Numbered from the stretch's first letter, positions 54,844-64,000 are shown. The stretch: 64,000 bases of DNA from Paenibacillus taiwanensis DSM 18679 (GCF_000425125.1 NZ_KE384307.1:796966-860965); one strand, 5' to 3'. Notes: a model not told the origin generated them from the sequence alone. Made by a program: numbers and translations.

Positions 54844-55108
54844 CTAAATCACTTCCAACTACGGTATACCTTTTCTTCGGTTGAAGATGGAAATTTAATT
54901 CCACAGCCGCAGAAGGGGTATTTTGTTATGTCCTCATGCAACGACTATTAAGATTTCAATCTGACGAGATTGGCATGGATATAAAGGGCGAAGTCAAGCA
55001 TATGAAAAAAAATAAAGCTTCTGTGTGTCAAGACAAGCCCATTCTTCTTATACTGTCATTACGACATGGGCATTCGTCCTGATCGATGCTGAACTCAGGA
55101 GGTAGATC

Positions 55109-55567
55109 ATGGTAGAGTGGAGTGTTGCTGTAGCGGCTGGGGCCTGGCTTGTGCTTTGCATTACGGCAGTAGTCGCCATATGGCGAGGGCTTTTTTTAGT
55201 AAGACAGGCGAGTCAGTCTTTAAGTATGTTAAATACGCAGTCTACCCAACTTGTTCAGCAATTGAGCGACCTGACCCGCCGGGGAGATCAAGCGTTGAAG
55301 AAGGCGGAAGCAGCGGCAGAGCAATTAACGGAGTGGAGCGAAACGATTGGGCGGACTCGTCATATATTTGAGGGCTGGAACAGTCGTCTGGCGCGCTGGT
55401 CTGAACGGACAGAGTCTGCTGTTGAAGCAGCACAGCAGGCTAACGAGCGACGGATTCACGATACGCTACAGTGGGCCGACCTGGCCTACACACTATGGTC
55501 TGATATCCAGACTCGTCGTCAACGCTCATCATCACACGTTACTCCTGAGCAGAAAAGAAAGGATTAA
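55109..55567 (+). CDS. YtxG-like DUF948 protein
   Basis: A 152-residue protein with one N-terminal membrane span (VAVAAGAWLVLCITAVVAIW) then a long amphipathic helix rich in Ser, Gln and Glu, as in DUF948. AGGAGG precedes ATG 55109. It is paired with a YtxH protein 54 bp downstream, as in the ytxGH general-stress operon of B. subtilis. The molecular function is unknown. Confidence 0.85.
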   Translation: MVEWSVAVAAGAWLVLCITAVVAIWRGLFLVRQASQSLSMLNTQSTQLVQQLSDLTRRGDQALKKAEAAAEQLTEWSETIGRTRHIFEGWNSRLARWSERTESAVEAAQQANERRIHDTLQWADLAYTLWSDIQTRRQRSSSHVTPEQKRKD

Positions 55568-55621
55568 ATGATCTCGTTAAGCAGTGAACAGGACGAAGGC
55601 TATTTATAAGGAGGAAATAGA

Positions 55622-56062
55622 ATGGCACAATCACAACGTAAATTTTGGGTAGGCTTGTTAGTTGGCAGTGTCGTCGGCACGGTATCGGCATTGTTGCTGG
55701 CACCAAAGCCGGGACGAGAACTGCGCCATGATCTTACTGAAGGTGCAAAGCAAGCCAGTGAGAAGTCGCAGCAGTTGGCAAAACAAGTGAGTGACAAGAC
55801 AAGTGAATGGGTGGAAGCGGCCAAGGAGAAGACATCGGACTGGAAGCATGCACTTCAGGAGCGTTTTGGCAATCACGACGAAAAGGTGTTGGTTTCTTCG
55901 GTCGCAAACGAGCAAGCAGAGGATATCACAGTTGAAGCAGCAGCCGCTGTTGCCTTGTCGGGAAACGCAAGTGACTTGGGCCTGACCGCGGATCAAAAAG
56001 TAGCTATCGTAGTAGTTAGCGACAATGCAGCTGTAAATCAACAAGCTCAACCTATCAAATAG
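55622..56062 (+). CDS. YtxH domain-containing protein
   Basis: A 146-residue protein. The N-terminal YtxH signature is FWVGLLVGSVVGTVSALLLAPKPGRELR, mostly a membrane helix followed by APKPG. An amphipathic helix rich in Lys, Glu and Ala follows, and then a less ordered, Ala/Val-rich tail. AAGGAGGAA precedes ATG 55622. Likely a stress-associated membrane protein co-expressed with the YtxG-like gene. Confidence 0.88.
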   Translation: MAQSQRKFWVGLLVGSVVGTVSALLLAPKPGRELRHDLTEGAKQASEKSQQLAKQVSDKTSEWVEAAKEKTSDWKHALQERFGNHDEKVLVSSVANEQAEDITVEAAAAVALSGNASDLGLTADQKVAIVVVSDNAAVNQQAQPIK

Positions 56063-56091
56063 TGCGCACAGCTATCTGGATCGGTATAAGA

Positions 56092-56150
56092 AAGTCCCTA
56101 CCTTTAGGAGCATGAAAAGCTAGCTCCACAAAGATAGGGACTTGTTTGTT
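56092..56150. terminator. Bidirectional terminator after ytxGH
   Basis: AAGTCCCTA pairs with TAGGGACTT, with an inner GGAGC/GCTCC hairpin, then TTTGTT. Confidence 0.85.
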
Positions 56151-56212
56151 AAAACAGTATACAGCCAAATTGTGATCTTACAAGCTACAAATATTCCGTG
56201 CTGATACATACA

Positions 56213-57730
56213 TCAGGAATGACGCTTCCACGTGCTCGGATCAATTTTGGTCGGATCAAGGCCTTCCCATATATTTTTAATGATGGCTTTGTCAGGGTGA
56301 TCAAATACAAGGAAGGCTGTTGGCAGCAGCCGCTCGCCGTACTGACTTGCAGGTGAGTTTACAAGCTTGCCACCCTCACCGACGAGTACGGTCGAAGAGC
56401 CGCCATCAAGATTGGCGGCGATGACAGCCCCGTGTTCCAGCATCAGCTGTTGGCAGTCATACAAGTTAGCGCCAATACTATGTGTCTGTCTTCCGTCTAT
56501 GACGAGAAACAGTACCGTTCCGTCCTCTTTTTGCCCAATCACAGTACGAGGAGCAATACCCCAGCCATCGGCGGCATTTTTGATTAACCCTTTGCCGTTC
56601 ACAATGATTCTAGGCTGAAAGCTGACAGCTTCCTTTACCCCGAGCTCTTCCATCTGGCTCACTGTATAATTGCCTGCTACCATTTTGCCCTCTTTATCAA
56701 AGCCGACGATTTGGGTCCGCTTATTTTTACCGATCCCGTTGTAGAAGAGCTTGCCATCTGCATAAACGATACCGATCGGCTGAAATCCATTCCCTTTCCA
56801 GTTTGGATCAGCAAATCCGCCCCCGTTAATACCAAATCGGGCTCCGGTCCGTTTAACCATCGTGGATACTTTTTCTCCCATGCCCATCTCATTTGTGACG
56901 GCTACCCGAATTGATTTAGGGTCTTGTATCGTAAGCAAGTAACCACTATATCCTTGTCCGCTAATTTCTTTTAGCTCCGTAAGCGGCTTGTCGTTTTTAG
57001 GTTGTGCTGGAGTTTTGATCAAATTTGTATTTGCTTGTTCGTCTCCCATTTGTTCAAATCGATTGTTGTACTGCTGGATTCTTCGATTCGTCTCTTTTTC
57101 CCCGATAATAAACTTGGCCCAGTGGCGATGCCGAGTCGTCAGCAGTGTATCAGCGATCATAAACCGGAACTGTTCACCTGATGGAGTAAACAGCAGCCAG
57201 CCTGCCCCGAACGTAATACATAACATAAAAATAGCCATCCAAACGCGGATAATTTTCCATATCGCACGTTTGCGTGCCCCTTTGCTCTTCTTTTTTTTCT
57301 GTTTCTGGTTGTCTGGAGCAGCAGGGGCAGGCATTTGTCTGCTTGACGATCGGTTGTCACTTCGTTGTCTTGTGACTCTCGGTGACGGAGAGTCCGGTGT
57401 GACGAGTCTACCATAATCATTGTTGACCGGCGTATTAAAGCTGCGTCCTCCTACTGCACGTCTGGCAGCATCATCGTGTGCAGCCGTTCTGTTTACAGGT
57501 CCTGTAACGGAACTAGCAGATGCGCTTGTTCGTAAAGGTTTATCGTTATGGCGAACAGCAGCGCTTCTTCGCGCAGGGGTGAATGCGGGACTAGAAGAAG
57601 TGTAGCTGCTTGGTGTACCTTGTACCGGTACAGCACGCTCGGGTGCAGGATCAGGCGGTGTATGCTTTAGCCTTCGTGGCGGGAGCTGTCTTGAAGCTGT
57701 TGGCTTTTGTGAATAATTTGGATTTCGCAT
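56213..57730 (-). CDS. Phosphodiester glycosidase-family (NAGPA/DUF2233) membrane-anchored protein
   Basis: A 505-residue protein. ATG 57730 follows AGAGGAAC, so ATG 57745 is less likely. Residues 1-150 are disordered, rich in Pro, Ser and Arg, and should lie in the cytoplasm. After a basic KKKKSKGARKR stretch comes one membrane span (about 163-183). The outer domain, from about 250, is a DUF2233 phosphodiester glycosidase (FGINGGGFADPNWKGNG, PRTVIGQKEDGTVLFLVIDG, AANLDGGSSTVLV). Family members uncover or trim glycan phosphodiesters; teichoic acid or exopolysaccharide substrates are plausible. Confidence 0.85.
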   Translation of the reverse strand: MRNPNYSQKPTASRQLPPRRLKHTPPDPAPERAVPVQGTPSSYTSSSPAFTPARRSAAVRHNDKPLRTSASASSVTGPVNRTAAHDDAARRAVGGRSFNTPVNNDYGRLVTPDSPSPRVTRQRSDNRSSSRQMPAPAAPDNQKQKKKKSKGARKRAIWKIIRVWMAIFMLCITFGAGWLLFTPSGEQFRFMIADTLLTTRHRHWAKFIIGEKETNRRIQQYNNRFEQMGDEQANTNLIKTPAQPKNDKPLTELKEISGQGYSGYLLTIQDPKSIRVAVTNEMGMGEKVSTMVKRTGARFGINGGGFADPNWKGNGFQPIGIVYADGKLFYNGIGKNKRTQIVGFDKEGKMVAGNYTVSQMEELGVKEAVSFQPRIIVNGKGLIKNAADGWGIAPRTVIGQKEDGTVLFLVIDGRQTHSIGANLYDCQQLMLEHGAVIAANLDGGSSTVLVGEGGKLVNSPASQYGERLLPTAFLVFDHPDKAIIKNIWEGLDPTKIDPSTWKRHS

Positions 57731-58075
57731 TGTAGTTCCTCTCATCCTATAAGGTTGATCTCACTTGCTCCATTTATGACTTCCAATTACGTTCATACGT
57801 TCATTGGTTCTCTCTCTAGTTGTGAAATAAAAAGCACCGTTTCAACTTGTCTTTCAATAATAACGCGTGAATCGGTAAAAAGTTGCTGGCAGGTTACGGA
57901 ATTGAACTTGCACGCCTTACCCGCAGCAGCATTACCTATACTTGAACCTTGTCTATATATCAGTTAGAATCGAGGTACGTTTTATCCTCGCTATACATAT
58001 GGTATTAAGTACGGAATACGTCATAACGAGTGTGATCCGGTCAGTCAAACAAGAGATGAAGGAAGCGGTGTTTTC
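57731..58075. other. Divergent intergenic region
   Basis: No gene is seen. It separates the leftward glycosidase-family gene from glutamate racemase and must hold both promoters. I could not place either with confidence. Confidence 0.4.
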
Positions 58076-58885
58076 GTGCAACAAGCTATAGCAATGCTTG
58101 ATTCAGGAGTCGGAGGCTTGACAGTTGTTAAAGAGGTCATGCGCCAGCTCCCTAGAGAGAAGATTATATATTTTGGCGATACAGCTCGCTCTCCGTATGG
58201 ACCTCGTTCGTCGGAAGAAGTAAGATTGTTTACCCGTCAAATTGTAGATTATTTAATCCAGTATCAACCTAAAATGATCGTAATTGCTTGTAATACGGCG
58301 GCAGCAGTTGCCTTGGAAGACATACGACAGCATGTATCCGTACCTGTGGTAGGTGTTATTCACCCAGGAGCGAGGGCAGCCATATCTGCTACTAAATCGG
58401 GATATATCGGTGTCATCGGAACAGATGTAACCGTAAGAAGCGGTGCTTATGTGCAAGCGCTTAGACGTTTGTCCCCACATGTAGAAGTTATTTCACAAGC
58501 TTGTCCTCAATTTGTGCCGCTAGTCGAAAAAGGTATGTATCGATCGGAAGAAACGTGGAGTGTCGTTCGCGAGTCGCTTGCTTCTGTCCGGGCCACGCCA
58601 ATTGATACGTTAGTTCTCGGCTGTACGCACTATCCGTTTCTGACCGAACCGATTCAGGAAGTGATGGGGCCTGGTGTTGAATTAATTAACTCGGCTGAAG
58701 AGACAGCACGTGAAGTAAGCACTATTTTACAAGATAAAAATCAGCTTGCGGAGAAAGATGACATGCCCGTTCATCAATTTTTTTGCAGCGGTGATCAGGA
58801 AATGTTTCAACATATTGCCAAGGAGTGGCTAGGAGATCAGATTCAGGATATTCCATGTATTTGGCAGGTGCCTCATATTTATTAG
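58076..58885 (+). CDS. murI: Glutamate racemase (MurI/RacE)
   Basis: A 269-residue cofactor-independent racemase supplying D-glutamate for peptidoglycan. Motifs: AMLDSGVGGLTVVKE, YFGDTARSPYGPRS, the catalytic cysteines C72 (IACNTAAAVAL) and C183 (LGCTHYPFL). GTG 58076 follows AAGGAAGCGGTG. Essential for cell wall synthesis. It is followed by a strong terminator. Confidence 0.95.
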   Translation: MQQAIAMLDSGVGGLTVVKEVMRQLPREKIIYFGDTARSPYGPRSSEEVRLFTRQIVDYLIQYQPKMIVIACNTAAAVALEDIRQHVSVPVVGVIHPGARAAISATKSGYIGVIGTDVTVRSGAYVQALRRLSPHVEVISQACPQFVPLVEKGMYRSEETWSVVRESLASVRATPIDTLVLGCTHYPFLTEPIQEVMGPGVELINSAEETAREVSTILQDKNQLAEKDDMPVHQFFCSGDQEMFQHIAKEWLGDQIQDIPCIWQVPHIY

Positions 58886-58909
58886 TCCACAGGTTTATAG
58901 CATAATTGC

Positions 58910-58957
58910 GAAGGGCTGTATTCGTTGTCTGCGTAGACAGACGAGATACAGCCCTTC
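58910..58957. terminator. Bidirectional terminator
   Basis: GAAGGGCTGTAT pairs with ATACAGCCCTTC, with an inner TCTG/CAGA hairpin, between convergent genes. Confidence 0.8.
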
Positions 58958-58979
58958 GTCAGTGTTTTCCATAAGAGAA

Positions 58980-61556
58980 CTAACTTTCATTAAAGGCACG
59001 AAGTATGGCCCAAGCTAACATCGTATCGGACACGACAGGGCGCAGCTCCACTTCCGTTAATTGCTCTATAACGTTTGAATGATACTTGATATTGTCCCAG
59101 TTCGTTATAATTAATGGTTTACTATGGGGATTTGTAGATTGTTGTTGCCACTGCTGAAGCATGGATAACAAGTGGTTCGATTCGGCATCGGTATGCATTT
59201 GGATACAGGCAGCAAGGTTTGTGAGCGTTGGCACAGACGATTCTACTGCGGCAGTTTCTGAAATAAGGTTTAGCCGTTCCAACTGCTCGACAGCGAGATG
59301 GTGAATCTGATGATCTTTGCAGTACAGCGCTAACGCTTCCGAATTATCAAGCATACTTCCGGTCAGTACAATCGCTTCAAAGGCGTAAGCACGCAGCGCG
59401 GCCACAAATGAGGTCAAGGCATATTGCTGTTCAAAAGGCTCGTTCCACAGCAGGGCGATGTAAGGCTTTCCATCATCAGCACGCTGCTCACGAAAGCGGT
59501 GATGCAGAATCGCAGCTTCGGCTACAGCAGCTACCCGAATTCTCTCCTTCTCTGTAGAAAATGTTCGGCATACATCATCGTGGGCAGACTGCCATAGGCG
59601 CTCTCTCGCTTCAACAGGCATCTGAATAAGGGTGTCCATTCCTTCGTACCAATCCTGTACGGTATTTGCAACTTTCCATCCCGTAACCTGATGTGTAACC
59701 GAACGGTAAGGCAAGGCGTCCGAATAGATGCCTATCGTGCCTGCCGCTGTATATTCTAAATATTTAATTGGACATTTTCCCGATTTAGCACGGGTGGAAT
59801 CATCGAGCGGCGCAATCCCCAGATCAATGTCAATATTCATAAGTCGATTTAAATATTCGTAATAACTATACGTAAAAGGTACGTAGCTGACAGGTGATGA
59901 CAGGGCAGGGAACGAATGCGGGTTCATTCCCCAAAATACAAATTCAATCTGATCCCCGTACTTTTGTGACAAGCGCTGAAAAGCTTCCCACAGTTGGGTG
60001 AATTCGTCGGTTCTTGAATTTCCGCCCGTATATCCAATTCGGAATGGCCGTGTGCCATTATTTCTAATAAACGGACGTTGCAAGTAACTCCCCGGAATGT
60101 TGGTGCTCAGTGTCAGAACACGGGGGTTATGGGGTCGGATGCTGTCAGCTGTAATATCCGAATAGGCCACACAGATGTCCGCTTCCTGCAAATGAATTAA
60201 TAGTTGATTATAATAGTTTTCTCCTGGAGCCAAATAATGAAATTCAGGACTGACTTGATATAAGTGTAAAAAGTCATCGTCCATCATATAAACGACGGGC
60301 TTGCCTATTTGTTGGGCGGCATAATGCTGCAAGACGGAGAAGTCGTAACATGCACGATGGAGCACAACAAGATCCGAATCTCTCATATACGAAGTATCTA
60401 TTTGATGAAGCGGCACATAAAAGGATTGGAAGAGTGGGTTAGCAATGCGATTAAAATGTTGGAACGTAATGTCTACCGACGGATCATAATGCATTTTACT
60501 GACGACAATGGAACGTTTACGGGTTAAAGAAAGTTCACGCTTGATAAGCGTGTTGTTGTGCAATGGCTGCAAGTCGGTAAAATCGGCCTCCCCTAACCCC
60601 TTATTGTCGTGCCCGCTGTTCCCATATATAGAGGCTGCGTGTCGTAGCTTTGCAAGTGCTGCAAGGGTGTCCGCCGTTTGTTTGTTCCATAACTGGATGT
60701 GTTCCTGCTCCATTCGATTTTTGCAGGTGGAGGAAAGGGCATCTGCCCACGGTGACAAATGATCCACTTCGGCATGGAGCCAGTTGTGTGGCAGCAGTAC
60801 CTTCTCTCGATATAAGCCGTTAAAGATACGATAAGCTAGCAAATCATACGGGGCGATTTCCCCAATTGCGTTATCCTGCCCGATCGAGACTTGGCTCACG
60901 ATGACATCTACATCATAAAATGGGACAAGTTGGGACCAACGCTGCCAAAGCATCCAATCGCACACCCTTCGCATGACGACATGGGTATCGTACAAGCCAT
61001 ACCTTTCGAAGCATTCCCTAGAGTGGAGAACGCTATTGTTAGCTATGAAGTTGGCATCCATAAGCCGACTAGAACCTGCGGCAAAGTTGCCTCCTATGAT
61101 TCGGCTGTCAGGTGGAAAGGCTTGTGCCTTACCGTATACGAGTGCAGGAGATTCAACTTTTCGGATATGTTTTAAGAGAACATCAAGTAGTATGGGCTTC
61201 CAGACGTCATCGTCAAATTGATAAGCGATATATGGGGCTCTTGCCAGCATCAGCCCTTCATTTACCCGGACGGCGGGCAGACCGGAGTTGTAGGCATGCC
61301 GTATATGAATGATACGATGATCTATTCTTTGGAATTCACGAATCGTATCCAAGCTGCCATCACGAGAGCCGTCATCTATGATGATCAGCTCCCAGTTGGC
61401 AAACGTTTGGGCGCGCACGCTGTTGATGGCGCGGCTTAATAAGCCGGATTGATTGCGACAATAAGTGGGCATGATGATGCTTACTTCAGGCGCTTCAATT
61501 AGACGATGCGGGTATATGATGTGCTGGTCGCGCATAAATAATGAAGCATCCGTCAT
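58980..61556 (-). CDS. Two-module glycosyltransferase
   Basis: An 858-residue protein. ATG 61556 overlaps the upstream GNAT stop by 4 bp (ATGA) and follows GGGAGGGGCGGG. Residues about 20-270 are a GT2/GT-A domain (VSIIMPTYCRN, IIDDGSRDGS, and DDD at the metal site in YQFDDDVW). The middle and C-terminal part is a GT-B-like module (IGYTGGNSRTDEF, EFVFWGMNP, DIDLGIAPLDDSTRAKSGKCPIKYLEY). It probably adds sugars to a surface glycan, with activated amino sugar made by the two upstream genes. Confidence 0.88.
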   Translation of the reverse strand: MTDASLFMRDQHIIYPHRLIEAPEVSIIMPTYCRNQSGLLSRAINSVRAQTFANWELIIIDDGSRDGSLDTIREFQRIDHRIIHIRHAYNSGLPAVRVNEGLMLARAPYIAYQFDDDVWKPILLDVLLKHIRKVESPALVYGKAQAFPPDSRIIGGNFAAGSSRLMDANFIANNSVLHSRECFERYGLYDTHVVMRRVCDWMLWQRWSQLVPFYDVDVIVSQVSIGQDNAIGEIAPYDLLAYRIFNGLYREKVLLPHNWLHAEVDHLSPWADALSSTCKNRMEQEHIQLWNKQTADTLAALAKLRHAASIYGNSGHDNKGLGEADFTDLQPLHNNTLIKRELSLTRKRSIVVSKMHYDPSVDITFQHFNRIANPLFQSFYVPLHQIDTSYMRDSDLVVLHRACYDFSVLQHYAAQQIGKPVVYMMDDDFLHLYQVSPEFHYLAPGENYYNQLLIHLQEADICVAYSDITADSIRPHNPRVLTLSTNIPGSYLQRPFIRNNGTRPFRIGYTGGNSRTDEFTQLWEAFQRLSQKYGDQIEFVFWGMNPHSFPALSSPVSYVPFTYSYYEYLNRLMNIDIDLGIAPLDDSTRAKSGKCPIKYLEYTAAGTIGIYSDALPYRSVTHQVTGWKVANTVQDWYEGMDTLIQMPVEARERLWQSAHDDVCRTFSTEKERIRVAAVAEAAILHHRFREQRADDGKPYIALLWNEPFEQQYALTSFVAALRAYAFEAIVLTGSMLDNSEALALYCKDHQIHHLAVEQLERLNLISETAAVESSVPTLTNLAACIQMHTDAESNHLLSMLQQWQQQSTNPHSKPLIITNWDNIKYHSNVIEQLTEVELRPVVSDTMLAWAILRAFNES

Positions 61557-62110
61557 GAATCCCGCCCCTCCCTGCGCCTTTTCGACGCAAAGCACACCAT
61601 ACGAATGAGTGCGGAGGAGCCTTTTGCCACTGGATGGCGATACGAGGAATCATGTACATACCCACAGTTCATGTAAATACGAATGGCACGTGTGTTGGTC
61701 ACTTTTACAAATAGCTCAATCGATTGCAGTCCGAGTGTATTTAAGCCAAATTGAGTCACGGCTTTAACAATTTCTTCACCATATGATTGGCCTTGCGATT
61801 CCGAATCCCCGATAAGGACGCGACCGAATTCGGCTTTACGTTTAAACGTATTGATACGGTAGAGTGCAGCCGTGCCAATCGGTTTCTCTTTATCTAGTCT
61901 GACAGCGATAAACATCATATCGCTATCATTCGTGCGGTAACGCTCATACCAATTAAAATGTTGTTCAGGTTCGATGAGTTGGTCGTCTTGAAACCAGATT
62001 CGAATATGCTCTTGATTGCGCCATGAGCGGACCTGATCTAGGTCATGCTCGGTTAAAGGGCGAAGCAGCAGTCGCGGACTCAAAATTCGGTATGAATGAT
62101 CCATCTTCAT
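61553..62110 (-). CDS. GNAT acetyltransferase (PseH/RimJ-like)
   Basis: A 185-residue protein. ATG 62110 follows GGGGAAGGAG; ATG 62104 is two codons later. Motifs: RLLLRPLTEHDLDQVRSWRN, HFNWYERY, and a modified acetyl-CoA loop (GDSESQGQSYGEEIVKAV). PseH-like enzymes N-acetylate an amino sugar made by a DegT-type aminotransferase, and that gene lies directly upstream (14-bp gap). The sugar is not known. Translationally coupled to the glycosyltransferase. Confidence 0.87.
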   Translation of the reverse strand: MKMDHSYRILSPRLLLRPLTEHDLDQVRSWRNQEHIRIWFQDDQLIEPEQHFNWYERYRTNDSDMMFIAVRLDKEKPIGTAALYRINTFKRKAEFGRVLIGDSESQGQSYGEEIVKAVTQFGLNTLGLQSIELFVKVTNTRAIRIYMNCGYVHDSSYRHPVAKGSSALIRMVCFASKRRREGRDS

Positions 62111-62124
62111 ATCCGCTCCTTCCC

Positions 62125-63261
62125 CTAGAGATTGTTTACATACTGCTTGATCACATTTGTGATGGTTTGTATATCTGCATAGGTCATTCGCAGATGTAAA
62201 GGAAGTGAAATAATCCGGTCTGACATGGATTCTGCGATCGGGCACTGGCCTCGTGCATGTCGGTACATGCGATAGGCCGTATTTATTCGATAATGCACGC
62301 CAGGAAAAATGCCATTTTCGTTTAATAAGGCAAGCAACTCGTTACGGGCAGGAGCGCTAATCATAAACAAATGACGACTGCTATCGCAATCCGGTGCTAC
62401 CGGTATAACCGAAATGGCAGGTCCCACGTCAGCCAAAGCCTGCTCATACCAGGTGCACAATTGTTTGCGGTACGCGTTATCTTGATCGAGATAACGGAGC
62501 TGAACTAGACCGATTGCAGCCATAATCGAATTGCCATGATATTTGTAGCCAACGTGCTCTACGTCGTACAACCATCTGTATTGGCCTTCAGCATTTGTAC
62601 GGGTATACGTATCCTTATTGATGCCAAGCCAAGACAGCTTACGTACAAGGTGATCCTGTGCCGCTTCATGAAAACACACCATACCGCCATCAGCGGTAGG
62701 TAAATTTTTTACCGCCTGAAACGAATAGACGACGGCGTCTGCTTCTTTTCCAGGTATACAACCATGCAAACGAGTCCCGGCCATATGCGCTGCATCCAAA
62801 ATGAGTGCAAGACCATGCTGCTTGCACAGCTCTACGACTCGTTCATATTGACCTGTGTTGCCACTCATGCCTACAAATAAGACCGCCCGAGTTTTGGGTG
62901 TTATGCGCTTCACCATATCATCAGGGTCCAAGCATAAGTAATGATCAACATCCGCAAACACAGGCTTTAAAGCATGATAGCGTATGGTATGATTTGTCGA
63001 AACAAAAGTTAGCGGCGTCGTAATGATTTCATCGCCTTTTTTCCATCCCTTAGTCATTTTTAGCACTTCTACCGCCAATGAAAGCCCCGCAGTAGCGGAA
63101 TGGAGGAAATGGGCGTGTTGGAATCCAGTATATTCTTTCCACCGTTCCTCAAATTCGATCGTTTTGTAACCTAGTCCCGTCCATCCTTTTTCCAAACAAT
63201 CGCGAATCTCGGCAAGGCATTCATCGACACGATAGGTAGGGACGAACAATGGAATGTTCAT
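62125..63261 (-). CDS. DegT/DnrJ/EryC1/StrS family sugar aminotransferase
   Basis: A 378-residue PLP enzyme. ATG 63261 follows GGAAGTGATT; GTG 63270 is possible. Motifs: IPLFVPTYRVDE, TPLTFVSTNHTI, LDAAHMAGTRLHG, and SFQAVKNLPTADGGM with the PLP lysine. It transaminates a nucleotide-linked keto sugar. With the GNAT and glycosyltransferase genes it forms a short pathway for an acylated amino sugar destined for a surface glycan, flagellin or S-layer. Confidence 0.9.
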   Translation of the reverse strand: MNIPLFVPTYRVDECLAEIRDCLEKGWTGLGYKTIEFEERWKEYTGFQHAHFLHSATAGLSLAVEVLKMTKGWKKGDEIITTPLTFVSTNHTIRYHALKPVFADVDHYLCLDPDDMVKRITPKTRAVLFVGMSGNTGQYERVVELCKQHGLALILDAAHMAGTRLHGCIPGKEADAVVYSFQAVKNLPTADGGMVCFHEAAQDHLVRKLSWLGINKDTYTRTNAEGQYRWLYDVEHVGYKYHGNSIMAAIGLVQLRYLDQDNAYRKQLCTWYEQALADVGPAISVIPVAPDCDSSRHLFMISAPARNELLALLNENGIFPGVHYRINTAYRMYRHARGQCPIAESMSDRIISLPLHLRMTYADIQTITNVIKQYVNNL

Positions 63262-63315
63262 TGTAATCACTTCCGTTCTATCATATTCAATCCGTACGAA
63301 TGAAGCTGCTCTGGT

Positions 63316-64000
63316 TTACCATATAAAGTTGGAAAAAGAAATGCTTTTTGGCTGGAAGCCAGTAGGGACTGGCACGGGCAGCAGCGAATTGGTGGAGCGA
63401 TCCAATATACTTACCGTACTGCCTGAGGACCAGTTGTTCACAATATATACTTCACTGCCATCAGGAGTGACTGCAAGTGCTTCTGGAGGTCCACCAGTCA
63501 TCGTCACATTACGATAAAGGGCAGGCTTTGCAGGGCTGTTCACATTCAGGCTTACTAGGTCCGAGCTGTTAGATGAGGCTACGTACAATACGGCATCGTC
63601 AGGGGAAAGCGCGATTCGATAAGGAATTAATCCTGCGGAAGAAGGAATGCCGAGTAACGGGATAGGTGTTAGCAACGTGTTGGTATACCCGTTAATGACC
63701 TGAATTTCACCTGGCAATCCTTGCGCGGCGACATAGACATACTTGCCATTTGAGCTTGCGGCAAGATGGACAGGTGCACTTGCATTTGGAACTCCAGGCA
63801 GCAAGGGGATCGTCGTGATCACCGTATTCGTTATCGTATCAATGACAGAGATCGTGCCATCATCTTTATTGGCGACGTACAATCTTTCGGTGGCGGGAAC
63901 AAATTGTAACGCTACAGCATTGTCTCCGACTGTAATAGGGGAGCCTGGGCGCTGTGTATTGGTTGTAATATCAAACACCGTTACATAGCTGTTTGGCGAA
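63316..64000 (-). CDS. YVTN-type beta-propeller protein (partial, 5' end outside window)
   Basis: The frame stays open to the window edge, so only the C-terminal about 228 residues are present. At least four repeats of the YVTN type are visible (RLYVANKDDGTISVIDTITNTV, KYVYVAAQG, AVLYVASSNSSDLVSLNV, EVYIVNNWSSGSTVSILDRS). These form seven-bladed propellers, usually secreted or surface proteins. It lies 54 bp before the aminotransferase gene in the same direction; an operon is possible. The true start cannot be given. Confidence 0.85.
   Translation of the reverse strand, partial: SPNSYVTVFDITTNTQRPGSPITVGDNAVALQFVPATERLYVANKDDGTISVIDTITNTVITTIPLLPGVPNASAPVHLAASSNGKYVYVAAQGLPGEIQVINGYTNTLLTPIPLLGIPSSAGLIPYRIALSPDDAVLYVASSNSSDLVSLNVNSPAKPALYRNVTMTGGPPEALAVTPDGSEVYIVNNWSSGSTVSILDRSTNSLLPVPVPTGFQPKSISFSNFIW

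Overview
The window looks like a chromosomal segment of a Gram-positive, spore-former-type bacterium of the Paenibacillus/Brevibacillus group. The evidence is strong AGGAGG-type ribosome binding sites with frequent GTG/TTG starts, a leucine T-box, TTGACA/TATAAT promoters, YtxG/YtxH, a RacE-type glutamate racemase, lipoprotein-anchored binding proteins, and many AraC-type regulators. Most of it is ordinary core and accessory chromosome. The first 3 kb is clearly richer in A+T and looks acquired.

Layout. 1-3.1 kb: end of an unknown gene, then a Septu-like two-gene defence module (AAA ATPase plus HNH nuclease) behind a 72-75 codon ORF. 3.4-3.6 kb: tRNA-Ala and tRNA-Lys. 3.9-8.2 kb: a membrane protein with a divergent TetR regulator, an MgtC-like protein, a cluster of small palindromes, a nuclease-fold/winged-helix protein and a 41-bp tandem repeat. 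8.9-12.7 kb: cysJ-cysI sulfite reductase. 12.8-16.0 kb: a Fur-box-controlled AraC regulator running in frame into a siderophore-binding lipoprotein, then an AraC-GyrI regulator. 16.2-20.7 kb: CAAX-type protease, a MerR/ankyrin pair, an AlkD/AlkC-type repair protein and a Crp/Fnr regulator. 20.8-28.3 kb: T-box plus leuA, a TerF-like protein, a MocR regulator next to D-Ala-D-Ala ligase, and a secreted chitin-active LPMO.

28.6-35.4 kb holds a complete peptide/nickel-type ABC importer with unusual architecture. The binding protein appears to be a circular permutation of the SBP_bac_5 fold, both permeases carry extra N-terminal membrane domains, and both ATPases are fused in one divergent gene. 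35.5-39.1 kb: a second copy of the membrane protein family seen at 3.9 kb, then an operon pairing an FAD oxidoreductase with a DDE transposase-like protein whose three catalytic acids are all substituted. 39.4-42.7 kb: an AraC regulator, a BadF-type sugar kinase and a GH4 glycosidase.

42.9-46.8 kb: holin-like protein, CuA-like cupredoxin, YutE-like HEPN protein, SufR-like regulator and a GNAT enzyme. 47.0-54.8 kb is a cell-wall amino-sugar salvage locus: binding protein, two permeases, a NamZ-type exo-muramidase without a signal peptide, a MurK-like kinase, MurQ etherase and a MurR-like regulator. Together they would import a MurNAc glycoside, cleave it inside the cell, phosphorylate MurNAc and convert it to GlcNAc-6-P. 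55.1-58.9 kb: ytxG-ytxH, a phosphodiester glycosidase-family membrane protein, and glutamate racemase. 59.0-64.0 kb: a glycan-modification operon (DegT aminotransferase, GNAT, two-module glycosyltransferase) and the 3' part of a YVTN beta-propeller gene cut by the window edge.

The strongest candidates for something new are the permuted-binding-protein importer, the AraC/lipoprotein read-through ORF with an internal palindromic Fur box, the catalytically dead transposase operon, and the ABC/NamZ/MurK MurNAc salvage operon.
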